11,113 nt of DNA from Anaeromyces robustus (lineage: Eukaryota > Neocallimastigomycota > Neocallimastigomycetes > Neocallimastigales > Neocallimastigaceae): positions 1 to 11,113 of the forward strand of contig MCFG01000751.1 of assembly GCA_002104895.1 (NCBI GenBank), in the 5' to 3' direction. Numbering within the stretch: position 1 is the first letter of the stretch; every line of letters begins with the position of its first letter. The notes under the pieces are model-generated. The model made no database searches. It was not told the origin of the DNA and saw nothing but the letters and a program-made list of their open reading frames with translations. A program made the translations under genes and the position numbers. Positions 1 through 10,762 of this stretch are shown here, one piece after another.

Positions 1-780
1 ATGTTAAGATATTTATATTAAAAGTTAAATATTGATTTGTTGGTAAAAAGATGTCAGGAGGGTTAAAAGAATAGTAAAAGAAGTTTAAATTCAATTTATT
101 GTTAATCTTTAATCCAATTCAAAACTACATTTAAAGTGCCTAAATGTCAATTAATAATTATTTATTTCAATATGTTCTTTTACTTGAAAATGACATAGAT
201 ATAGTTTTTTATTCCATGTATATACAATCTTTATCGATATATTTAATTGAACCATTATTGATTTAAAAAAAAAAATTAATTAATTATAAGTTGCATGAAA
301 GACTTTTTTAGAAAAAAAAAATAAAAAAAAAAACTAATAATAATAATAAATACAAATAATAAAAATACAGATAATAAGAAAATAATAATCATTATACAAA
401 AGTGAAATAAAAAACTGAATTTTAAAACAAATATAATAATTCAACAATTATGAACTTTTTTCTGTTATTATTTTGATTATTAATATGTTAAATTTGTTGT
501 TATTATTTTTTTTTTATTTTATAAAGTAAATATATCCATATTAATTAACTAATCAAATAAAAATGATTTAAATTTAACCCTATAATTATTAAAAAATAAA
601 AAGAAAAAGAAAGGAATTTTTACTTTTATGATATGATTATAAATAAATATCTTAAATAAATAAATAAATAAATAAATACAAAAATAAATGTTAAATAATA
701 ATTATTAGAAGATAATATAAAAGTGATGTGTATTATTAATATTTGAATAAAACTCATATATTAAAATACAAAAAAAAATA
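1..780. other. A/T-rich intergenic DNA without a supported gene
   Basis: This stretch is nearly all A and T, with many short A and T runs and scattered stops in all frames. I see no open frame with coding-like codon use on either strand. The first 150 bases are slightly less A/T-biased and could hold the tail of a gene lying to the left, but no reading frame supports that. A short AAAT microsatellite lies at 653-679. Confidence 0.7.
653..679. repeat. AAAT tetranucleotide microsatellite
   Basis: Nearly seven uninterrupted AAAT units lie in the intergenic DNA upstream of the 77-bp duplication. This is a simple repeat with no sign of function. Confidence 0.85.
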
Positions 781-845
781 AGAATTAGACTATCATATGG
801 GTACCTATATTCCATACGTACACTACAAGTGTAAATGTAAGGAAA

Positions 846-1000
846 TACTATATAGTATATCGATTCGACGTCGCCGCTTCACTTTTGTCATTACATTCTG
901 CTAGAGTATGGTTTCTATAAATTACTATATAGTATATCGATTCGACGTCGCCGCTTCACTTTTGTCATTACATTCTGCTAGAGTATGGTTTCTATAAATT
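846..1000. repeat. Perfect 77-bp tandem duplication with a CpG-rich core
   Basis: Two identical 77-bp units lie head to tail (about 846-922 and 923-999, with one further matching base). I compared them base by base and found no mismatch. The unit is about 35% G+C, far above the flanks. It contains five CpG dinucleotides within about 15 bases, including the 8-bp palindrome CGACGTCG (866-873 and 943-950). Each unit begins with a palindrome centred on ACTATATAGT (14 bp at 845-858, 12 bp at 923-934). Lack of divergence between copies means the duplication is young or under conversion. Because 77 is not a multiple of three, it would shift any reading frame crossing it. It directly abuts the LINE-like relic. 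Confidence 0.95.
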
Positions 1001-1260
1001 CCTAATTACTCTCCTTTTACCATGAGCATCAAAACAGAACTGCTTCCTCCTCACAGAGGTTTTAAATCATTGGTATAGTGGACTGTAAATCCTCTTAATT
1101 CCAATATTGAATTAACCAAAGACTACGTATGTATCAATATTAATGGAATCAAAGGTGTAATACTTGATGTTGAGTAGATAACACCTGTAAGGGAAAGCCT
1201 TTTAAATACCATAATAGTAGCATGAAACACCTAGGATAGAAACCTTATATGTATTAACAA
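1001..1260 (+). pseudogene. Decayed fragment resembling a LINE-type (APE-like) endonuclease domain
   Basis: One forward frame starting at 1001 reads as protein-like sequence broken by several in-frame stops (TAG at 1076-1078, further TAG/TGA from about 1170). Readable pieces include HRGFKSLV, WTVNPLNSNIELTKDYVCIN, INGIKGVILDV, RESLLNTII and DRNLICI. Their order and spacing resemble the endonuclease/exonuclease/phosphatase fold of non-LTR retrotransposons: a variable 'INP' strand, a 'I.I.G..I..VYAP' strand, then a 'R..FL..L' helix and 'RN.I..GDFN'. The catalytic GDFN-type motif is not preserved (INKIF sits at that place). The same frame stays fairly open leftwards to 788 through the 77-bp repeats, with only two stops. 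Family assignment is from pattern memory alone. It could instead be the relic of an unrelated gene. Confidence 0.4.
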
Positions 1261-1299
1261 AATCTTTAAATACTCTCTTTAATCCTAAAGTCCTCATGT

Positions 1300-1912
1300 T
1301 TATAGTAATCCCAAATTTTTTTTTATTTTTATGAAATTGACTTTAATTTTTACGTTGTCAATATAATTTAATTCTTTTTAAAGTATTATCTTAATAATTT
1401 TAAAAAATAATTTTTTTCTTAATAAATACAATAATAATTCTATCATACTATTATAGTAATTATTATATACTTGATATATAGAAATAAGAAAATAAATTTA
1501 AAAAATTTATTTTCAATTACATTATCTTTTTACAAGTAGTATTATGATGATTAATGTTTCATTAATAATTTGATTACTCATTTTTTTCTATTTTGTTCTT
1601 ATTCATTATAAGAAATACCGCGGATTTAATTCCACCAATAATAAAAATTATTAGATTAATGAATAATTTCCATATTTTTCATTTAGTATTACTTATATTT
1701 TTTCATAACATTATTAAATATACACATGTTTATATCATGTGATTAAAATAAACTTTTTTTTTCTTTTGAAGGTTAATTAATATTATTAATTATATTTAAA
1801 AAACCTTATTTTAAATATTTATTATAAAAGTAGTACAAAAACCCTTTTATCACAATAAATTTCAAAATAAATTTTAAAATTAATTTTATAATAAATAAAA
1901 AAGAAGAAATAA
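1300..1912. other. A/T-rich upstream region of the NmrA-like gene
   Basis: The 600 bases before the NmrA-like start codon contain no gene. The sequence turns A-rich immediately before the ATG, as is usual for leaders in such genomes. The one departure from A/T composition is a lone CCGCGG palindrome at 1619-1624, about 290 bases upstream of the start. No TATA box can be told apart from background in DNA this A/T-rich. Confidence 0.6.
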
Positions 1913-2991
1913 ATGGAACAATCATTAAAGGATAATTTTGCTTCTGCCATTGAAAAGGCTGGAAATCCTCAAAATTATATTGATGCACTTTTTGACTATT
2001 TATCTAAGGAAACCGATTATTTTAAAGGAAATAATAAAGTAAATTCTAGAAAATTACTTAGTAATTCCTATTCTAAATATTTAAGTTCTAATATTTTAAA
2101 AAATAAAAATCCTAATGAACCAAAACGTATTCTTGTTCTTGGTGCTTCCGGAAGGGTAGGTTCAAAAGTAGTAGATGAACTTAAAGGATTGAAAAAAGAT
2201 CATCCAGATTTTCAAATGGTATTAGCCACTCGTTCCCCAGAAAAAACAAACAATGGCAAGAAGAAGGTCATGAAGTAGTTAAGGTAGATTTAAATCAACC
2301 AGAAACTTTTGATGCCATTCTCACTAACATTGATAGTGTATTCTTATTAACGGGATACACACTTGAAATGATAATACAAAGTAAACAATTTATAGATGCT
2401 TGTGTGAGAGCAAATATCAGTCATATTGTTCATTTAGGTGTTTTCAATGGCGCTACCGACTTAATTCCTCATTTTAATTGGCATGTTATGATTGAAAGAT
2501 ATATCAGTGAAAGTGGTTTAGCCTGGACAAATGTTCATCCAAATGTCATTTGGTCACCAGAAGAAATGAAGAAGCCTCAAACTACTGGTTATTACTACGA
2601 TAACTGGAGTGGTAAAAAGCAAGGTTATGTTAGTACTATGGATATTGGGGCAGTAGTTGCCAGAGTATTGGTAGAAGGTCCAGAGAAACATAATGGAAAA
2701 GATTATTGGTTAAGTATTGAATTATTAACATCAGAAGATATTGCCAAAAACTTAAGTGAAGCTTACGGAAAAGAAATTGTATTAGAACCTTTCAATATTG
2801 ATGGATTTAAAAGTTATATTGAAACAATGAAATGGGGAGAAAAAGCTTATATGGAAAGTGCCGCTATTACAATGAAGCTAGCTAGTGAAGAAAAAATGAC
2901 AAATCAATTAATTGTAAAAGATGATGTTCAAACCGTTTGTGGTAGACCGGGTATTACTATAAAAGAATGGGCTATGAAGAATAATAATTAA
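1913..2991 (+). CDS. NmrA-like NAD(P)-binding Rossmann-fold protein, interrupted by a one-base frameshift
   Basis: The two frames 1913-2278 and about 2245-2991 together encode one atypical short-chain dehydrogenase/reductase of the NmrA-like/NAD(P)H-binding family, about 359 residues if joined. Members bind NAD(P)H and act as oxidoreductases or redox sensors; the substrate cannot be told. The dinucleotide-binding motif GASGRVG is at residues 77-83 after strand RILVL. In the second frame, upstream of its first ATG, come VDLNQPETFDAIL, SVFLLTGYT and then ISHIVHLGVF, IPHFNWH, ISESGLAWTNVHPNVIW and the C-terminal VCGRPGITIKEW, all in family order. The first 70 residues form an extension before the Rossmann fold that I do not recognise. 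The break follows an A6 run at 2241-2246: the upstream frame ends at TAG 2276-2278, while the downstream frame is continuous through that point one base back. One more A would restore a single frame. It is either an assembly error, a recent mutation or, less likely, -1 recoding. The A-rich leader supports the start. No intron is apparent. Confidence 0.88.
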
Positions 2992-3735
2992 TGAAAAAAA
3001 AAAATTTTTTTTTTTTTAACATTTCAAGTTTAAATATATAGATGATATTCATTTTTATTATAGTATTATGGATATAAAATAATTATTGTTATTAACAATT
3101 TATATATATATTGTTATATTTTTTGTAATCTTTCATATATGTTTCATATAATATATATATACTTTTTAAAAATTAATGTAAATAATGATTAAAAACATGC
3201 ACACACACACAAAAAAAAAAAATATAAATAAAAATAAAAATAAAACAATAAAACTATTGAAAAGAAAAAAAATGAAAATTATATATATATTGTTTTGTTC
3301 ACTTTTATTCATTTTATATATTTTATCATTATTTTTTATTATAATTTTTTTATTATATATATGTATAAATATATCTATTTATATATAACTACAATTATAA
3401 TAATAAAAAGGTATTTGATACCTATATATTAATTGTTTATTTTTTCAAATTCTTTTTTTTTTTTTTTTTTTTATTTATTATTACTTATTATTCTTATTTT
3501 TCTTATTTCTTATACTTTTCTTTTTTTATATTGAAACTTATCTTAATAAAATTAATTATTATTATTATTTTTTTTTTACATATTCTTCCATTTTTAATAA
3601 TTTTAAAAATTTTTATTATAATATCTATTATATAAAGTTTAATTTTATTATTAAATTATATTTTTTATTTTAATGTATAATAATATAATATACTAAAATA
3701 ATCACTACTTAAATTTTTGATATATAAATATTTTT
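2992..3735. other. Intergenic spacer between convergent genes
   Basis: This 744-base spacer separates the 3' ends of the NmrA-like gene (+) and the lipase gene (-). It is nearly pure A/T, with long T runs (T20 at 3453-3472), TA-dinucleotide stretches and a short CA tract near 3200. Cleavage and polyadenylation signals for both genes must lie here, but A-rich and T-rich motifs are too common to single any out. A 67-codon open frame at 3185-3388 is Lys/Asn/Ile/Phe-rich and looks like chance. Confidence 0.7.
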
Positions 3736-7443
<3,708 letters not shown>

Positions 7444-7625
7444 AGTTTCGTTTTATGTTTCACTTTTTTTTTTTTTTTGTTTTTGTTTTTTTTTTTACCA
7501 ATATATCTTTCAATAGTCAAATTTTTATTTTCTTTTGAAATATTAAAATCTTTTTTTCTTCCCTGAATATTTCTTTCTTTTAATTATTGTAAATATAAAA
7601 TGCATTATTATATTTATTTACTTAT

Positions 7626-7661
<36 letters not shown>

Positions 7662-8093
7662 GAATTTTAATATTTATTTTATTTATTTATTTATTTATTT
7701 ATTTGTTTCAAAACCTAAATTTATAATGAAATTTAAGTTTTATGAAAGATTAAAAATTGTAAAAAATAATAAAAAATAAAAAATAAAAAATATTTTTCAT
7801 TAATTCATAAAAAGTTAATAATAATAACAATAACATCTTTTTTTTTTTTATAATACAAAAATATGTTTATTATTATAATAGATCTTTTAAATTAATAGAA
7901 AAAAAATTATATTATATATCAAATATAATATATATTTTTAGACATATTATATGTTTTTCTATTGAATCTGTATTTATTTTATTCATTGTTGAATAAATAG
8001 GGAAAAAAAATTGCTATTTTAAATAATTAACTATACAAAAAATAATAGTAATAATATATATATTATATACTATATTATATATATATATATTAT
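7444..8093. other. A/T-rich spacer upstream of the lipase gene
   Basis: This 650-base region holds the promoter and leader of the lipase gene (transcribed leftwards) and the 3' flank of the four-helix gene. Directly before the lipase ATG the coding strand is A-rich (T-rich on the plus strand, 7465-7498). It also contains an A29 run (7630-7658), a TTTA repeat (7677-7704) and TA-rich stretches near 8050-8090. I see no coding sequence here. Confidence 0.65.
7630..7704. repeat. A29 homopolymer followed by a TTTA microsatellite
   Basis: A run of 29 A residues (7630-7658) is followed, 18 bases later, by about six to seven TTTA units (7677-7704). Both lie in the spacer upstream of the lipase gene and are simple repeats. 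Confidence 0.85.
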
Positions 8094-9123
8094 TTATGCA
8101 TTTCTATAATAATCTATTTTCTTTTTACTTTCTTCGATATCTTCAATATATGAAACAGTAACAAAATAATAATATATCTATATTTTCAATTAAATATATA
8201 TAAATAATTATTTATATTAGAATAAAAAATATTGAATTATTAAAATTTATATTCATATATATATGTGATGAAATATGTTTGAAAATAAATAAATAAATAT
8301 AAAAGATATTTACTTTTATTAATAATATGAAAATATCAAAGGTTATTGAAATAGTTGATAAATATTTTATTACTTCATTTAATTCTTCTTCATTATAACT
8401 ATCATCATTATTTTTAAAATATTCTTTATATTGATTAAACATTACTTCAAGGTAAGTATTACTATAAAAATATTTGAAAAAATCAAAAATAACCAATATA
8501 ACACTATAAATGAGATATATTAAAAAAATTATTTTAAATAATTCCATATGATATATATTATCCTTTATAATAATTATATATATTAATATTAAAAAAAAAA
8601 AAAGGAAAATATTAATAATAATAATTTTATCATTATTCTATTAATCTTGTTATTTTGTTATTTTATTATATATAACTTTTTTTTTTATTTTTATTGTTAT
8701 TATTGTATTACTAATAATTTACCTTAATAATTCCATTTAATAAATATACAAGACATATAATTATTAAAGTTTGAATAAATTGATCTATTAGAGTATATGA
8801 ATCCTCATGAAATAATATATTTCTTATAAGAGGATAAGTAATAAATATCTTTTATAATTATATATATAAATTATTGATAAATATATATATATATAAATTG
8901 ATAAATTAGAATAATAATAATAAAAAAAAAGGAATATATTAGAATATATTATATCATTTACTAAAATTTTATTAAAAAAAAACTATTCCTATATATTTTT
9001 TATAATAAATACCATCATAAAAATGGTACTGATATAAGCTGATATTTTTGAAGAAAAACAAAAGCAGCATAAACATTTCCTCATTTTTGGAAATTGTCTT
9101 TTATTTATTTTAAATAATGCCAT
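8094..9123 (-). CDS. Small four-helix membrane protein, four exons, LAPTM-like layout
   Basis: Removing three introns joins four open segments into 189 residues. The exons are 9013-9123 (37 codons), 8723-8848 (42), 8314-8562 (83) and 8094-8177 (27 plus TAA). The introns are 8849-9012, 8563-8722 and 8178-8313 (164, 160 and 136 nt). They begin GTATTT, GTAAAT and GTAAAT, end AAG, AAG and TAG, and all lie in phase 0. The start ATG at 9123 follows an A-rich leader; an in-frame ATG at 9210 would add only a Lys-rich tail. Residues 17-22 are a Cys cluster (CLCCFC) just before helix 1 (about 26-47). Helices 2, 3 and 4 fall near 61-78, 86-108 and 148-172. An acidic loop (NNDDSYNEEELNE) precedes helix 4, and the protein ends in a charged tail, IEESKKKIDYYRNA. 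A Cys-rich juxtamembrane N-terminus plus four helices resembles lysosome-associated LAPTM-type proteins, but I see no diagnostic motif, so function stays unknown. The Cys cluster could be palmitoylated (inference). Confidence 0.72.
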
Positions 9124-9457
9124 CTTTTTTTTTTTATATTTTATTTTATTTTTACTAAATAATAAAAAAAATTTTCTATATTCTCTTTTCCTTAATAATA
9201 AATACTTCACAATTTAATTATTTTTAATTATAAACGAACAAAAAACTTATATATATTAACTTATATATATATAACCAAGTATTTTTTTTTTCATTAAAAT
9301 TTAACTGATTTCTTCAAAAAATTATTATATAAAAAAGTATTTTTAATAACTTTATTGAATATTTAGTTTTTGATTCATTAATATTTTAATTTTTTACTAT
9401 TAATTATTATTAAAAAATTTTTAAGGTTTTTTATAATTTTTTTTATAAAAAAAAATA

Positions 9458-9494
9458 ATGAAATTACCTTTGAAATTTTTTAAGGTAATTTCAT
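9458..9494. repeat. Perfect 13-bp inverted repeat (hairpin)
   Basis: The arms ATGAAATTACCTT (9458-9470) and AAGGTAATTTCAT (9482-9494) are exact reverse complements around an 11-base loop. The arms include the G/C-containing step ACCTT/AAGGT, so this is not just an A/T self-complementary run. It lies about 330 bases upstream of the four-helix gene. It could be a structured transcript end, a protein-binding site or chance. Confidence 0.85.
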
Positions 9495-9599
9495 ATTTAA
9501 TATTTAATTATAACATTATTAACTTTATTATAATAATTAAATAATTACTATTTTTTTAACTAGATTAAAGTTATAATTTAACAAATAATAATAAAATTC

Positions 9600-9624
9600 A
9601 AATATAATATAATATAATATAATA
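9600..9624. repeat. TATAA pentanucleotide microsatellite
   Basis: About five TATAA units lie in tandem in the intergenic DNA. They resemble stacked TATA boxes but are simply a short repeat in A/T-rich sequence. Confidence 0.75.
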
Positions 9625-10180
9625 AAGTTTTTTTAGTTACTTTTTTATATGAATATTTGAAAAGAAAAGAAAAAAAAAACGTTTATTATTTCATATGATA
9701 TTTTTTATTTTAATGTATGAAATGATGCTTAATATTAAATTATAAGCAATATATGGCATTTAAAAAAAAAAAAAAAAAAAAATTAATATATATATTTAAA
9801 ATTTAAAAAATTGAATTACATATTAACTGCTTTTTACTGAGTAGTATATAACTAAAAACAGAAATCAAATCTTTTTTATATGTAACAAACATAAAATAAA
9901 TATTATAAAAAAAAAAAAATCAAAGAATTTTCTATTTGTAAAAATTTGTATACCACTTTTTTTTAATTTATATTAAATAATAATTTTTTTTTATATAACA
10001 CACAATTCGTACATCATCTTTATTGAGCTTAAATATTAATATACACATAATAAAAAAAAAAAAAAATGATACTAAAAAAAAATAAAAAATCAGTTAAATA
10101 TTATAGATAATAATTAATAATACTGGAGGGTTTGGTTTTGAATTTTTTGAATAATATATGTTGTCTTTTACAGACAACAG

Positions 10181-10207
10181 GTATGATATCATAAAATTTT
10201 CTTCTCT

Positions 10208-10239
<32 letters not shown>
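10181..10239 (+). other. Predicted 59-nt intron with a T28 polypyrimidine tract
   Basis: The segment begins GTATGA directly after ACAACAG, contains a branch-point-like CTCTAAT at about 10204-10210, then 28 T residues (10210-10237) ending in TAG. The following exon is open in phase 0. Donor, branch-like site, pyrimidine tract and acceptor occur in the right order, which supports a real intron. The upstream exon reads RQQ before the donor in the matching phase but meets a TGA ten codons back, so its left edge is unresolved. Confidence 0.6.
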
Positions 10240-10240
<1 letters not shown>

Positions 10241-10545
10241 CTAAAGGATTTAAAGATTCAAGATTCATAAAATGTCTAATGCATAAATCAATTAATTTCA
10301 TTAAAGGACCTTTATTTGATAATGATAATGAAACTTCTAATAGTATAAATAATGAATCTTCAAGTAATCAAAAAAAAAGATATAGCATCATTATATAGAC
10401 AAGTAATTTCATCTACTTCAACAGCTAAAAAAGAATCAGACGATGTTAGAAATCCTTTAACTTTTTATATTAATAGGCAAATTAAAAAAGAAAATTTAAA
10501 GAATAAAAAGAATAAAAATAAAAATAAAACAATAACTATTAATGA

Positions 10546-10594
<49 letters not shown>

Positions 10595-10633
10595 CTAGGA
10601 TTAATCTTTATTTATATTATTAATTTAAAATAA
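10240..10633 (+). CDS. Exon of an unrecognised gene, broken by a one-base shift in an A9 run
   Basis: After the T28-TAG acceptor a frame opens with TKGFKDSRFIKCLMHKS, then INFIKGPLFDND and a Ser/Asn-rich stretch. It reaches an A9 run at 10370-10378 and then stops at TAG 10396-10398. One base out of phase, the coding sense continues through DIASLYRQVISSTSTAKKES, DDVRNPLTFYINRQIKKENL and a Lys/Asn-rich tail up to about 10549. With eight A residues the two would be one frame. The frame then enters a T42 run (10550-10591) ending in TAG, which could be a second intron end or the true limit of coding sequence; the formal stop is TAA at 10631-10633. Composition is hydrophilic and basic, as in a cytoplasmic tail or linker. 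I recognise no domain. The upstream part of the gene is not resolved. Confidence 0.45.
10550..10593 (+). repeat. T42 homopolymer ending in TAG
   Basis: Forty-two consecutive T residues are followed by AG, copying the form of the T28-TAG acceptor 350 bases upstream. Both are followed by near-identical bases (ACTAAAGGATT after the first, ACTAGGATT after the second). This may be a second 3' splice site, but no convincing donor is visible: the only late GT candidate, near 10445, sits inside coding-like sequence. Confidence 0.7.
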
Positions 10634-10762
10634 ACATACATGTGACATAAATATTACATGAAATGTAAATTAAATACAAGTAATAAAAGATACAAAAAAT
10701 AAATAAAATTTATTACAGATATTAATCAAATTAAAATATTAAATAAAAAAAAAGGAAAGAAG

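Larger units (their letters stand above)
9124..10180. other. A/T-rich intergenic region
   Basis: This kilobase lies upstream of the four-helix gene and upstream of the exon at 10240. It is dominated by A and T runs. I find a perfect inverted repeat at 9458-9494, a TATAA repeat at about 9600-9624 and an A20 run (9763-9782). Less A/T-biased patches at 9995-10025 and 10120-10180 may belong to the gene on the right: the second ends in ACAACAG just before a GTATGA splice donor. I cannot define a start codon or first exon there. A short frame from ATG 10066 stops after 14 codons. Confidence 0.55.

Noticed and set aside
1059-1117. tRNA-Tyr-like sequence: a GGTATAGTGG box, an anticodon-like loop CTGTAAA with a partial stem, a 7-bp stem with a 7-base loop at 1095-1115, and GGTT/AACC ends.
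   Set aside because: The total length is only 59 bases, no B-box (GTTCGANNC) is present, the T-loop is not canonical, the anticodon stem has a mismatch and the acceptor stem pairs for only four bases. The same bases are better explained by the protein-like relic frame.
1806-1988. Minus-strand frame of 60 codons over the start of the NmrA-like gene.
   Set aside because: It lies in the A/T-rich leader plus the antisense of the first codons, with a Lys/Ile/Phe composition typical of chance.
2236-2253. Canonical -1 programmed frameshift heptamer A-AAA-AAC at the NmrA-like break.
   Set aside because: The heptamer bases are present, but the zero-frame codons are GAA-AAA-ACA, so the phase is wrong for the canonical tandem slip, and no strong downstream stem is visible.
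3185-3388. Forward open frame of 67 codons with a hydrophobic second half.
   Set aside because: It consists of Lys/Asn then Ile/Phe/Leu from A runs and TA runs and has no coding-like codon pattern. It is expected by chance in DNA this A/T-rich.
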